The translations under genes and the position numbers were made by a program. 64,000 nt of DNA from GWE2-42-39 sp034003625 (GTDB taxonomy: Bacteria; Bacteroidota; Bacteroidia; Bacteroidales; Prolixibacteraceae): positions 1 to 64,000 of the forward strand of contig JAVEYG010000013.1 of assembly GCA_034003625.1 (NCBI GenBank), written 5' to 3'. The notes beneath the pieces were generated by a model. The model was not told the origin of the DNA, did not search any database, and saw only the letters and a list, made by a program, of their open reading frames with translations. This document shows, one piece after another, positions 26,618-36,761 of this stretch. Every line of letters starts with the position of its first letter. Within the stretch, counting starts at the first letter, position 1.

Positions 26618-29600
26618 TCAGAAAGAGGAGAATTCGATATAGGGTGCCTGTGTGATTAATTTACCCTCCGCGTTTTCGAACCAGCATCGCATCTCGTACC
26701 TGCCTGCCGATAGGTCGAGTTCGAATTCAGAGAACTGATCGTCGGTATCTACTTTTCGTATGACATCATAGTCACCAATCTGTAGCCGAGTTGCCTGAAT
26801 AGGCAATGCCTTACCGATTGGAGGTAGATTGCGCAAGGATGCGGCGACTTTCTCGGGAATAGCATTCAAAAGGAGATGCCAGTCTTTGGGCCAAGCTCGG
26901 TAGCCGCCCGTGAGGTAGTAACCTTCAAGAGGCGAAGAAAGCTTAAGCTTCGCCTCGAACGGCCAGCGGGCTACCCGCACATGATAGTGACCAGCCTCTT
27001 GGACGAGAAGATGCCATACTCCATTTGCTTGGAGCGGCGGATCAAGGACGTCCATTGTGGGCGCCCCACCGCCACCAGCCATGTCGTCATTGTACAGGAT
27101 GACGGGATTCTCTTTCGACGGCGCCAACACGAAAGGCTCATACGTTTTTAAGTCGGGCGAGAATTTTTTCCACCACGCGATGTAGTGATCACGCATCTCT
27201 TTTACTATGTCCGGATGCTGGGCAATTAGATTATCGGTCTGGCCGGGATCGCGGCCGACGTGATACAGTTCTCTATCGCGAACGAGTCGCCACGGTCCCC
27301 ATAGCACAGCGGCATCCCCGAACTCTAGTTCCTTTCCTGATTGGTATTGGACAACCAGCTTGCGGTCTGGTATTTGGACTTCGCCTCGCAACGTCGGTTC
27401 CAAATTGATACCGTCAAGATTCTTAGGTAAGTATGATTCAAGGCCGACAAGATGCGCCAACGTGGGGAGTAAGTCCTGCACTTCTGTGAGTCCGTCGAGA
27501 TTGCGCCCACCTTGCAGTCCAGCACCAGGCCAGCGAACAAAACATGGAACACGGTGCCCACCTTCGTAAAGGCTGGCCTTTTTCCCTCGCATCCCGGCAT
27601 TGAAAACATGGTCGCCACTTGCGGTTCCATTGTCGGAAAGAAATACTACGATTGTGTTACGATAGAGGTCTTGATCGCGCAGGAACTGCTCGAGGCGTCC
27701 GATGTTGTCGTCAATGTTCTCAATCATGGCGAGAAAACCGGAAGTTTGAAAGTCTTTGATGGGCGTTTTAGCAAAGCGGCTAAGGTAGTCCTTACCGATC
27801 CACATTGGTCTATGTGCCGTGTTAGTGGCGAGATAGCAGAAGAATGGTTCTCCTGTGGCTTGCCGTTCCTTCATCCATTCCATTGCGTGATCGAACCAGA
27901 AGTCAGTTGCGTAGCCCTCGAAGGGCTGACGCTTGCCGTTGTGGACGAAGGTGCCGTCAGTATAGTCATTAAGAAGCTCAGCAACCCCAGAAAAACCCCA
28001 ACCATAGAAAGTCATCACTTCGTCAAATCCTCGGTCCTGGGGGCGATAAGGCCAGGCATTTCCGAGATGCCATTTCCCGAATAGGCCTGTCGTGTAACTG
28101 CCAGCTTTAAAGACATCAGCCATGGTGGGAAGATCTCTTTTCAGCTTTTCTCGTCCTTGTGAAACGGCTGTAGCCCGGTTGTGAACTGCATCAAGTCCGG
28201 AGAGAAGCTGTCCACGTGAAGGGGTACACACAGGGGAAACGTGAAAGTTAGTGAAACGGATGCTGTTTTTGTAGAGCTTGTCGAGATGTGGCGTATGGAG
28301 AACCGGATTTCCGAGACAGGCGAGGTCGCCATAACCCTGATCGTCAGTGACAATAATGATCACGTTCGGATTGCGAGGCTTCTCCGCTTCCGCAGGGACT
28401 CGGATATCAGTCTGTCTCACTACGTGGAGTGGAGTTGCAAGAGTTTCCAGTTTGCCGAACATGATGCGATCGCTACTGCCTTTGTGGTCACTTTGGGTAA
28501 CGGTGAGCCAGATGGAGCCTTCATATTCATGAAAAGTCGGATATTGAAAAGAATACGGCGTCTCAAAGCGATATTTACGCTCCCATGTCATTCCATCCTT
28601 TGAAATGTCAATGTTAAATACACTGCGTTTACAATTCTCAACGGTTGTATTCTCTTGCCAACCTAAATAGTATACACCACCAAACTTATCGAAGGTCGGC
28701 TTCGAGTTGAGGCCGTTTGTCACGAAAGGCATCTCCTTGCCCTCACTCCACGTTTTGCCGTCCTTGCTTGTAGTGAAGTGATAGTTGCCCCCATCATTAC
28801 GACAAATCGCCATCCACGTGCCATCGGGCAGACGGTTAACGGCCGATTCGCTCAATTGTTGAGATTGGGGCTCATTGTAATGACCGATGACCTCGAACGT
28901 TGTGAAATCGTCATGTAGCAGAGCCAAGGCGTTCTGCTTAGCAATGAAGTTATTCAACACAACGTAAGTCTTATCACCGAAGCGTTTAAAAGAGTCGAAG
29001 ATATATAGTCCTGCGCCTTTCACCGGCTTCCCGAAACCTTGCTTCACCGCATCTGCGTGAAAGTAGGACGGTTGCATGTCGAAGACGCCAGTGGAAGTCT
29101 TAAGCTTTGCTTTATGGATGCTTTCTTCAAAAGTTTGTGAATACAGATTGAAGTCACGGTACCATATCTGCTCTTCATATCCCTCTCCTTGGCTAGCAAA
29201 ATAGCAGCGAAGAGTTTGTTCATCCTTCTGGATAATGCGTGGCACAAAACACATTCCTTTCGGTAGCGTCACATTTTCGAACGCCTGTTCAGACCTTGCA
29301 ATTGGGATGATCGAATCCACTGCAAGCGTGTTCAGATTCACCACAGAAAGAACACAATATTGATGTTCCGCAGCATTGTGTCCTGGCTCCAAGTCGTTGT
29401 CATGTTCGACGACATAAGCCCGCTCACCCACGCAGACGAATTCCGCATCATGGGCACCCCTAGCATTTGGAGCCGTGACCCTAATAAGCCGTTGCATAAC
29501 TTTGTTGCCAGCCAGTACCGGGTCCCAACCGGCTGCTAAAAGCTTTTGTTTATTACTATTATACTTAAATGGTAAAACAGACTCCGCTATGTCACAATTC

Positions 29601-29707
29601 TTAAATTTCTGAATTTCTGTAGTTTGTGTATTTGAAATTTTACAAAAAAATAAAAACATCAAAAGAGTAATTATCTTTATAAAGTATTTAGATTTTAATG
29701 TATTCAT
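26618..29707 (-). CDS. BNR beta-propeller/sulfatase fusion (exported)
   Basis: This is a 1,029-residue exported protein. After a signal peptide (residues about 1-28), residues about 60-430 form a sialidase-like propeller with Asp-box motifs SKDGKTW and SKDGMTW. A type I sulfatase starts near residue 445 (VIIIVTDDQGYGDLACLG). The formylglycine-generating motif CTPSR is at about 493, followed by the family's GKWHLG near 545. A beta-sandwich tail closes the protein (about 880-1,029). It would remove sulfate from the glycan, but sulfate position and glycan type cannot be read. Base composition is distinctly GC-rich over most of the gene yet AT-rich in the first 60 codons, unlike its neighbours. 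Confidence 0.85.
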   Translation of the reverse strand: MNTLKSKYFIKIITLLMFLFFCKISNTQTTEIQKFKNCDIAESVLPFKYNSNKQKLLAAGWDPVLAGNKVMQRLIRVTAPNARGAHDAEFVCVGERAYVVEHDNDLEPGHNAAEHQYCVLSVVNLNTLAVDSIIPIARSEQAFENVTLPKGMCFVPRIIQKDEQTLRCYFASQGEGYEEQIWYRDFNLYSQTFEESIHKAKLKTSTGVFDMQPSYFHADAVKQGFGKPVKGAGLYIFDSFKRFGDKTYVVLNNFIAKQNALALLHDDFTTFEVIGHYNEPQSQQLSESAVNRLPDGTWMAICRNDGGNYHFTTSKDGKTWSEGKEMPFVTNGLNSKPTFDKFGGVYYLGWQENTTVENCKRSVFNIDISKDGMTWERKYRFETPYSFQYPTFHEYEGSIWLTVTQSDHKGSSDRIMFGKLETLATPLHVVRQTDIRVPAEAEKPRNPNVIIIVTDDQGYGDLACLGNPVLHTPHLDKLYKNSIRFTNFHVSPVCTPSRGQLLSGLDAVHNRATAVSQGREKLKRDLPTMADVFKAGSYTTGLFGKWHLGNAWPYRPQDRGFDEVMTFYGWGFSGVAELLNDYTDGTFVHNGKRQPFEGYATDFWFDHAMEWMKERQATGEPFFCYLATNTAHRPMWIGKDYLSRFAKTPIKDFQTSGFLAMIENIDDNIGRLEQFLRDQDLYRNTIVVFLSDNGTASGDHVFNAGMRGKKASLYEGGHRVPCFVRWPGAGLQGGRNLDGLTEVQDLLPTLAHLVGLESYLPKNLDGINLEPTLRGEVQIPDRKLVVQYQSGKELEFGDAAVLWGPWRLVRDRELYHVGRDPGQTDNLIAQHPDIVKEMRDHYIAWWKKFSPDLKTYEPFVLAPSKENPVILYNDDMAGGGGAPTMDVLDPPLQANGVWHLLVQEAGHYHVRVARWPFEAKLKLSSPLEGYYLTGGYRAWPKDWHLLLNAIPEKVAASLRNLPPIGKALPIQATRLQIGDYDVIRKVDTDDQFSEFELDLSAGRYEMRCWFENAEGKLITQAPYIEFSSF

Positions 29708-29881
29708 AATTTTTGCATGAAAGTTTAAAATAATATAAGGCTCTATAAAACCACTGTTATAGTCTATACCGATTTACCCAAGAGATTTTTTGTTTGCAAT
29801 GAAAGGATTTGAGAATAAATCTCTCTTGACATTCAAAATCAAAATTTTATAATGAATTCTATAGATTGCCTTTAGAACTTA

Positions 29882-31318
29882 TTAATACCCTGAATTTTGT
29901 TCCAAAATTGGATTTATATCTCTCTCTTTTTGTGGAATAGGCATCAACAGTTCATAATCTTCTACTGTAAATTTCAAACCGTGATCAGAAAAATATTTGT
30001 TCATCACGGTTTTTGCACGTCCTGTACGAACCAAATCGAACCAACGTGCCCCCTCGCATAAAAATTCCAATTGACGTTCTTTTTCAATGGATAGGGTAAA
30101 ATCTGCCTTTGACAATCCAGCTTTTGCGGCCAAGCCAGCCCGAGCCCTGATCATGTTCATATAGGTGAGAGCTTCAGTCGTTTTATTGGTTTCATTAAGT
30201 GCTTCAGCATACATTAGCAAAACATCAGCATATCTTATGGATGTGAAATTAATACTTCCATCACCTTGAATCCCTGTAGTAAAATCGACAAACTTCAACC
30301 CGTAAAGATTCTTACCATACGAACCGTTTTTAAGCTTTATTGAATCGGCAATAGAAGCACCTCTTCTCAAATCATCAGGCTCGTAAGTGTCTGCTAATGC
30401 ATGCGTTGGAATGATAATGCCTGACCCTGCCATATTACCCGGGAAGATAGCCATGTCAAAGATAAAAGGCGTAAAAAGGCTCGAAAAAGAATTTCCTTCG
30501 CCAACGTTTCCACCAATGTATTTAATTTCGAAAATTGATTCCGCAAGGTCATCATTACCATTCGTAAATAAGGTTTTATAGTTTGGAGTCAACGAATATT
30601 TATTCATGTCGATCACTTCTTTCAACGAAATAGCCGCTAGAGCATATTCCTTTTGGGTCAGGTAAACTTTTCCTAACAATGCTTTTGATGCACCAACCGA
30701 TGCCCTTGATTTTTCCAGCCCGGCTACGCCACTCAATAAATTTGCAGCTTCTTTCAGGTCAGCAATAATCAAGTTATAAATCTCAGAAACGGGTTTTCTG
30801 CTCATATCAAAAGCAGCAATTTCATTCGGACTCCTGAAAGCAACCTTAATAAGTGGCAAATCGCCGAATAATCTGACGAGGTAGAAATAGCAATATGCAC
30901 GCAGGAACAATGATTCCCCTTTATATTGAGATTTTAACGTTATATCAATGTCTGCATTCTCAATCCTGGTGAGGATATTATTACATCTGGATATAGTTGT
31001 AAAGCAAGAATTCCATGTTGAATATACATATTCATTTGTTGGAGTCAGGTTCATTTGATCACATTCCATTTGAGATATTGTTCCTCCCGACCAGGTTATC
31101 TCGGCATTGTCGGTTGTCAGCTCTGCAAGATATAGTAACGAAGTATTATGCAGCCCTTGAAGAGTGGAATATGTTCCGACTAGGGCCGTTTCATAATCAC
31201 TGGCATTTTCATAAAATGTATTTTCATTGATCTGGTATTCCGGCTGCAAGGTCAGGAAATCTACGCACGAGTTTAAGCTAAAGAGCAACGTTAAGACGAT
31301 TAAAATATATTTTTTCAT
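29882..31318 (-). CDS. susD: RagB/SusD-type surface glycan-binding lipoprotein
   Basis: This 478-residue protein starts with a lipoprotein signal (FSLNSC, Cys at residue 18). It has the SusD helical TPR-like fold with the ENTFYENASDYETALVGTYSTLQ opening and the C-terminal INFTSIRYADVLLMYAEALNE and LCEGARWFDLVRTGRA motifs. It partners with the SusC immediately upstream (19 nt) to capture oligosaccharide at the cell surface. Ligand specificity cannot be read. Confidence 0.93.
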   Translation of the reverse strand: MKKYILIVLTLLFSLNSCVDFLTLQPEYQINENTFYENASDYETALVGTYSTLQGLHNTSLLYLAELTTDNAEITWSGGTISQMECDQMNLTPTNEYVYSTWNSCFTTISRCNNILTRIENADIDITLKSQYKGESLFLRAYCYFYLVRLFGDLPLIKVAFRSPNEIAAFDMSRKPVSEIYNLIIADLKEAANLLSGVAGLEKSRASVGASKALLGKVYLTQKEYALAAISLKEVIDMNKYSLTPNYKTLFTNGNDDLAESIFEIKYIGGNVGEGNSFSSLFTPFIFDMAIFPGNMAGSGIIIPTHALADTYEPDDLRRGASIADSIKLKNGSYGKNLYGLKFVDFTTGIQGDGSINFTSIRYADVLLMYAEALNETNKTTEALTYMNMIRARAGLAAKAGLSKADFTLSIEKERQLEFLCEGARWFDLVRTGRAKTVMNKYFSDHGLKFTVEDYELLMPIPQKERDINPILEQNSGY

Positions 31319-31337
31319 GATGTTTATATTTTAAATA

Positions 31338-34300
31338 TTAAAAAGTAAGTTTTATCCCAAAAGTATATGTGCGGGGAAGAGGATAGGAAAGATAATCGAT
31401 ACCTGAGTTTACAATATTATCACCGGCAGTACTTGATTCAGGATCGTAACCCGGATAATCAGTAAATGTAAACAGGTTGGTAACATTGGCATACACTAAA
31501 ATACTTCCAACCGATGTTCTGGAAACAAGACTTTGAGGAAGTCGGTATGAAACATTCACATTTTTAATGCGTGTAAACGAAGAATCAAACAAATAATGAG
31601 AGGTTTGAGCAAAGTGCAAAGCATAACCATTTCGGATAGCCCTTGGCATAAAACCATCGCCCGGATTACTTTCCGATCTCCAGCGATGAAGCGACAAATC
31701 TGCCAATTGGTTTTGAACGCCGGCACCATTCATGATAATTTCCCCTTCCTGAAAATAGGTATCAGCTCCATGAGAACCATTTAAGGAAATCCCTAAAGTA
31801 AAGTTGCCGTAAGTAAATTTATTATCGAACCCCCAGATGTAATCGGGCCACGGGTCGCCAACAATTGTTTTATCATTTCCATCGATTTTCCCATCCTTGT
31901 TGACATCTTCAAATTTTAAGTCCCCTGCCTGTGTTTTCGGATGCTGCAATGCCGCCCCTGCTAATTCAGCAGAATTCATAAATACACCAATTGCATGTAG
32001 CAAATAAAAACTGGCAATTGGTTTTCCTACTTCAGTAATTTGTAAGGCGGAATTTGTAATCCGTCCGCCTTCAGTAGCCAGTTTTAATACCTTGTTGTGG
32101 TTCGAACTAAAAGTGAAATTACTGGTCCATTCAAATTTATTACTTTTCACATTCACCGTTTGTATCCCCAATTCAATGCCTTTGTTTTCTATGTCACCAA
32201 TATTCTGCATTGAACTGCTAAAGCCCGAAGCGGATGGTAATGCAACTGCCAGCAATAAATCAGTTTTGTGGTCTTTGTAAATATCGGCAGTAAGTGAAAT
32301 CCGGTCTTCAAAAAATCCTAAATCCATCCCAATATTGGTTTGTTTCGATTTTTCCCAGGTAAGGTCATCATTTGATAACGAGCTTGGTACAAGTCCGGGG
32401 TTCTGCTTGTTGTTTTCAACGTAATTTGAAGAAGATAATAGTCCGATGTGGGTATAATTTCCAATCTGGTTATTTCCTGAAATACCATAACTGACCCGTA
32501 GTTTAAGGTTATTGATAAATTTCAGCGGTTTCATAAAAGGTTCTTCCGAAATGTTGTATCCCACAGAAAACGAAGGGAAGTTTCCCCATTTGTTGTTCTT
32601 TCCAAACCTTGAGCTGCCATCTCTTCGGATAGTAGCTGTAAAAAGATATTTACCATCATACTGGTAATTGACCCTTGAAATAAGCGATAACATCGACCAT
32701 TCGGAAACGAGGTGAGCGCCTGAGTTCACGATGCCCGCAGAAATATACGTCACGTAATCAGACGGGTAGTTACTTGCTCCTACTGAAAGTCGGTCGTAAC
32801 TATCCTTTTGAGAAGAAATTCCAATGAGCGCATCAAAATTATGTTTTTCTTTAAAAATGTGTTTGTAGGTAAGCGTATTTTCGTTTAGCCAATTAATTGA
32901 TTCAACTTTTGTTGCACCGCCAGTCGCAGGATAATTAAGCGTAGTACTATAGGGAACCGCTGATGATCTCCATAACTTTATAGCATTTGTTCCGTATTTC
33001 ACCCCAACTGTACTTTTAAAAGTCAGGCCTTCCGATATTTTATATTCTATAAAATTATTAAATAAAATGTCAGCGACCTTCCGGTTATCAGAATAACCAT
33101 CCAGTACAGCCAACGGGTTTGCCAACCACCCTAAACCATCAGTTACATCTGCCTGACTGAAATAAGGTTCGCCATTACCATCATAAACAGGAATAGTTGG
33201 TGAAGCAGCCAAAGCCATCGAAAGTATTCCTCCATAAGCATAATGTCCTTCCGTATTTGGAAACCTGCCGTACCCATAAGAACCTGAAATAGTAGAACCA
33301 ATTTTAACTTTGTCGGACATCATCGCATCAATATTCGAGCGCAAATTAAACCTCTGGTAATCTGAAGTCAGCACAATACCTTTCTGGTTAAAATATCCAC
33401 CTGAAATGAAATATTTGACTTTGTCGTTACCTCCGTTTGCCGAAATCTGATAATCCTGAACTGGTGCAATCCGGAAAATTACATCCTGCCAATCAGTATT
33501 GGTTGTTATTGATGAAGGGTTTCTAAATTCAGGGCGTACCTGTTGGCTTCCAGGCCTCATGCTATTTGGATCGCTTGCTGATCCTCCTGTTGAGAAGATC
33601 CATGCATTGTCGCGCCCTTCGGCCACAAATTCAGCATATTCCTGAGAATTTAGCATGTCAAGTTTGTGTGCCACCTCCTGTATACCGTATGAAACATCAA
33701 CGTTAATTTGAGATTTTCCGAAGCTTCCCCGCTTTGTAGTAATAATAATTACCCCATTGGCACCGCGCGACCCGTAAATAGCAGTCGCAGAGGCATCCTT
33801 TAAAATCTCAATCGATTCAATGTCAGAAGGGTTAATGGACGATAAAGGATTTACCCGATTCTGAGCGTTTCCCATCATACCCGATGACGAATAGGTTGAA
33901 GAACCAAAACTAGACATATCAGTACCTCCACCCCCAGAACCTATCGGATAGCCATCAACTACATACAAAGGCTGGTTTCCTCCAGTGATTGAACTAATAC
34001 CACGTACCAAAACATTTACGTTTCCACCTGGTGCACCTGACGTTTGCGTAATTTGTACCCCGGCAACTTTTCCTTGTAACACTTGGTCAAAACTTGAGGT
34101 TGAAGGAGTTATTATATCATCACCTTTTACTTGTGAAATTGCTCCAGTTAAATCCTTCTTCCGTTGGGTTCCATACCCAACTGCCACCACCTCTTCAATT
34201 CCAATATTTTCTTCAGCAAGGGTGACGTTAATCGTAGTCTTGTTCCCAATTACAACTTCCTGGGTTTTCATACCAACAAAAGAAAATTGCAAAACGCTAT

Positions 34301-34844
34301 TTTCTGGAATTTTTGCAAGTGTATATTTACCATCCACATTGGTAATAACACCTGTTGTTGTGCCTTTTAGTACAACGGAAACTCCGGGTAGAGGCGCACC
34401 AGAGGAGTCGGTGACTCTACCGGAGACGGTTTTTATAGGTTGATTAGCAGGCAGCAAGTTTCCCGTCGCATTTTCTTTACTGGTAATGATAATGTATTCA
34501 TTCTTAATTGAAACCGACAGTTTCCCTGTGTCCAAAACTTTTTCTAGAATTTGATCGATGGATTCGTTCTTAAATTCACATGAAATCTTTCGTGCATCAT
34601 CTAAATCTGATTTGTTGTATGCAAATCGGTATCCACTGTTCTGTTCCAAATACAAAAACAGGTCGTTTAAAGTGCTGTTTTCCATCTTGAATGAAAAACG
34701 AGTGCCTTGAGAATACGTTTCAGCCGATATCGCCACAAATGATATCAGCAAAAATAGCCCGGTTAGTCTCATAATTTTCCAAATTTTTCCTCCAAGGGCA
34801 TTACTTGTTCGTCTCCCTTTTTGGAGTAAATCATCTTTTTTCAT
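31338..34844 (-). CDS. susC: SusC/RagA-type TonB-dependent transporter with STN domain
   Basis: This is a 1,168-residue outer-membrane protein. After the signal peptide come an STN domain (about residues 46-120), a carboxypeptidase-like beta-sandwich (about 140-215, VSGRVTDSSGAPLPG), the plug (about 235-370, with GYGTQRKKDLTGAIS and ASATAIYGSRGANGVIIITTK) and the 22-strand barrel ending in FGIKLTF. The STN domain contacts the FecR-type anti-sigma factor encoded next door, so uptake of the ligand can switch on the PUL. A stable hairpin (34,888-34,916) separates it from fecR. Confidence 0.95.
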   Translation of the reverse strand: MKKDDLLQKGRRTSNALGGKIWKIMRLTGLFLLISFVAISAETYSQGTRFSFKMENSTLNDLFLYLEQNSGYRFAYNKSDLDDARKISCEFKNESIDQILEKVLDTGKLSVSIKNEYIIITSKENATGNLLPANQPIKTVSGRVTDSSGAPLPGVSVVLKGTTTGVITNVDGKYTLAKIPENSVLQFSFVGMKTQEVVIGNKTTINVTLAEENIGIEEVVAVGYGTQRKKDLTGAISQVKGDDIITPSTSSFDQVLQGKVAGVQITQTSGAPGGNVNVLVRGISSITGGNQPLYVVDGYPIGSGGGGTDMSSFGSSTYSSSGMMGNAQNRVNPLSSINPSDIESIEILKDASATAIYGSRGANGVIIITTKRGSFGKSQINVDVSYGIQEVAHKLDMLNSQEYAEFVAEGRDNAWIFSTGGSASDPNSMRPGSQQVRPEFRNPSSITTNTDWQDVIFRIAPVQDYQISANGGNDKVKYFISGGYFNQKGIVLTSDYQRFNLRSNIDAMMSDKVKIGSTISGSYGYGRFPNTEGHYAYGGILSMALAASPTIPVYDGNGEPYFSQADVTDGLGWLANPLAVLDGYSDNRKVADILFNNFIEYKISEGLTFKSTVGVKYGTNAIKLWRSSAVPYSTTLNYPATGGATKVESINWLNENTLTYKHIFKEKHNFDALIGISSQKDSYDRLSVGASNYPSDYVTYISAGIVNSGAHLVSEWSMLSLISRVNYQYDGKYLFTATIRRDGSSRFGKNNKWGNFPSFSVGYNISEEPFMKPLKFINNLKLRVSYGISGNNQIGNYTHIGLLSSSNYVENNKQNPGLVPSSLSNDDLTWEKSKQTNIGMDLGFFEDRISLTADIYKDHKTDLLLAVALPSASGFSSSMQNIGDIENKGIELGIQTVNVKSNKFEWTSNFTFSSNHNKVLKLATEGGRITNSALQITEVGKPIASFYLLHAIGVFMNSAELAGAALQHPKTQAGDLKFEDVNKDGKIDGNDKTIVGDPWPDYIWGFDNKFTYGNFTLGISLNGSHGADTYFQEGEIIMNGAGVQNQLADLSLHRWRSESNPGDGFMPRAIRNGYALHFAQTSHYLFDSSFTRIKNVNVSYRLPQSLVSRTSVGSILVYANVTNLFTFTDYPGYDPESSTAGDNIVNSGIDYLSYPLPRTYTFGIKLTF

Positions 34845-34887
34845 AAATTTGAATGTTTTAAAAAATAATTTTTATTACAAAATCTAG

Positions 34888-34916
34888 GAAACGGCCAATC
34901 GCGAGTTGGTCGTTTC
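34888..34916 (-). terminator. Hairpin between fecR and susC
   Basis: Arms gaaacggccaa and ttggtcgtttc pair with one wobble around a 7-nt loop. On the minus strand, AT-rich sequence with a T4 tract follows. It may end part of the sigma-fecR transcript before susC or act in the susC leader. Confidence 0.4.
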
Positions 34917-34951
34917 TGTTTTAAAAATGGTTTAACGTAGCTACATAGGCA

Positions 34952-35944
34952 TTATTTTTTAGGAGTAAGTATGATGTTTCTGGCATCAACCTTATAGTTA
35001 ATGCCAATAGTCTCGTCAATAATTTCAAACAGGCGCTCCAACGATTCTCCTTTTTTCAGTCTCAGAGTTAGATAATCATTCTTAAATCGTGCTGGTTCAT
35101 ATGTGATTTTCACATTAAACCAACGCTCCGTATTTTTAATGACTTCATCAAATGGAGTATTTTCAAATATCAGTTGCTTATCTGTCCATGCTTTTACAGT
35201 CTCGTTATCAGACATCCTCATTTGTGCGGAATCAGTAGTTTTGTTATAAGCCAATGTTTGTCCTGGGCTTAATACTCGTTGTTCTGAACCTACTTTTGCA
35301 GTATTAATTTTCACACCTACTTTTCCTTCAACTAAGGACGTCTGGACTATTGCATCATCCTCGTACCCTCTTACATTAAAAGCGGTTCCTAATGCCCTCA
35401 CATCCATATTTCGGATATGGACAATAAAAGGGATTGCAGCATTTTTCTTAACCTTGAAATAAGCTTCCCCGCAGACAGTCAGTTCTCTCTCCTTTTTACC
35501 ATAAGACGTGCTGTAAGTAATCCGTGTATCAACATTTAACCAAGCAGAGCTGCCATCGGGCAGAATGACATTTGTTTGCTCGCCTCTGCTTGTAGCCAGG
35601 GTAAAATATTCTTCTGGCAATAAAAAGTGCTGATAGCTTACCCATATTGTATAAATGAATAGTGGCAAAAGCAATATTGCAGCATATTTCCTGACAATGG
35701 GAATGATTCGGCTGAAGAAAGACTCTGGTTCTGTTCTCTTTTCGATCTCGGCCCAAACAGATTCAATTTTCAGTTTAATATCAGAAGGACTACTCTCAGG
35801 AATTTTATGCAAATAAGAGTTAAGCTCATGCAAATTACTGGGATTACGAAGAAACTCTCCTATATCCGCCAGTTCATTTTTATCAAGAGGACACTTTTGG
35901 TAAAGCAAACCTACTACCTTCCGAAAATCTGATTCTTTATCCAT
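34952..35944 (-). CDS. fecR: FecR-family anti-sigma factor
   Basis: This protein has 330 residues. The N-terminal cytoplasmic part (1-85) holds the sigma-binding segment and is followed by a transmembrane helix (about 87-105). The FecR domain fills about 115-220 (TSRGEQTNVILPDGSSAWLN and AYFKVKKNAAIPFIVHI), and a DUF4974 domain lies at the C-terminus. It relays the signal from the SusC STN domain to the ECF sigma factor encoded upstream, which lies about 157 nt away on the same strand. Confidence 0.92.
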   Translation of the reverse strand: MDKESDFRKVVGLLYQKCPLDKNELADIGEFLRNPSNLHELNSYLHKIPESSPSDIKLKIESVWAEIEKRTEPESFFSRIIPIVRKYAAILLLPLFIYTIWVSYQHFLLPEEYFTLATSRGEQTNVILPDGSSAWLNVDTRITYSTSYGKKERELTVCGEAYFKVKKNAAIPFIVHIRNMDVRALGTAFNVRGYEDDAIVQTSLVEGKVGVKINTAKVGSEQRVLSPGQTLAYNKTTDSAQMRMSDNETVKAWTDKQLIFENTPFDEVIKNTERWFNVKITYEPARFKNDYLTLRLKKGESLERLFEIIDETIGINYKVDARNIILTPKK

Positions 35945-36100
35945 AAGTCTGGTTGCTTAATATCAGTTTATCACTAATACGGATTTCAAAATAATTTCCG
36001 TAATCGGAGTTTATTTTTTTTGAAAAAAATTATACGAATACAACGAATAAAGAAAGGTGAAAATAGCTTTTAAGCTACTAACTATTTTATTAACAAGTAT

Positions 36101-36682
36101 TTATATACTAAGAAAAAGAATCAATTGTGTCAAATAGTTTTTTATGGCCTTTGATATCGCACTGTTAGCAGACCTCATTTGCATATCTACTGTGTTCTCA
36201 GAAATACCAAGCAGTTCTGCTATTTCACGGTAGCTTTTTCCTTCGAGTTTTGAAAGCACATATATCTTCCTACGTTTTTCCGGTAGTTGGTTGATTTTTT
36301 CCATCAAGAAACGTTCAAAATCCCAATACTCCACTTCGTTTTCTGTAGAACCAGATTTTGCCGAATAGTTTAAAAACAACGAGTCAAGATATTTTCTTTT
36401 TGAATAAATTTTTCGAAGATGATCGTAAATCTGGTTCTTCGCAATCGTAAACAAATAGGGTTTTAATGGTTTATCCTTATCAAGGTTGTCCCTGCTGAGC
36501 CACAAATTAATAAATATTTCCTGGACTATACTTTCAGCATCTTCTGCGGCAGGCAATGCTTTGCAAACAAACAAATACAGATAGTTCTTGTATTGCTCAA
36601 AGGCTAATTCAAAAGCTTTTTCGTCTCCTCTTTTGATGCGAGCGACCAAATCCTTTTCAAATATATCATGAATAGCTTGCAT
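36101..36682 (-). CDS. ECF RNA polymerase sigma factor of the PUL
   Basis: This protein has 193 residues. Region 2 (AESIVQEIFINLWLSRD and the PYLFTIAKNQIYDHLRKI helix) and region 4 (GKSYREIAELLGISENTVDMQM) are both complete. ECF sigma factors paired with FecR and an STN-type SusC respond to glycan at the cell surface. Gene order is sigma, fecR, susC, susD, in line with that role. No clean promoter was found in the 79 nt before it. A TATATTTG at 36,688-36,695 is too close to the start. Confidence 0.92.
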   Translation of the reverse strand: MQAIHDIFEKDLVARIKRGDEKAFELAFEQYKNYLYLFVCKALPAAEDAESIVQEIFINLWLSRDNLDKDKPLKPYLFTIAKNQIYDHLRKIYSKRKYLDSLFLNYSAKSGSTENEVEYWDFERFLMEKINQLPEKRRKIYVLSKLEGKSYREIAELLGISENTVDMQMRSANSAISKAIKNYLTQLILFLSI

Positions 36683-36761
36683 GTTTGCAAATATAGTTTA
36701 ACTCAAATCGTTTATAGTTGAATTATCCTTTTATTTGTTTAGCTCATATAGTTTGTATCTG

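Larger units (their letters stand above)
20312..36682 (-). other. Polysaccharide utilisation locus (cargo): sulfated uronate-type glycan
   Basis: Ten genes on one strand read as a PUL. From upstream to downstream they are ECF sigma, FecR, SusC, SusD, BNR-sulfatase, exported YhcH-like protein, KDG kinase, KDPG aldolase, ExuT-type transporter and two GH99-like enzymes. The regulatory pair controls SusC/SusD-type uptake, and the kinase and aldolase give pyruvate and glyceraldehyde-3-phosphate. The substrate is inferred to be a sulfated polymer with uronic acid. No polysaccharide lyase, KduI/KduD, UxaC or UxuA is encoded in the block. Confidence 0.8.

Noticed and set aside
26876..29247. Many open frames on both strands inside the sulfatase gene
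   Set aside because: They are shadows caused by the higher GC content and fewer stop codons there; none has family features.
36688..36695. TATATTTG as the promoter of the PUL sigma gene
   Set aside because: It is only 6 nt before the start codon, so transcription would begin at or inside the gene.
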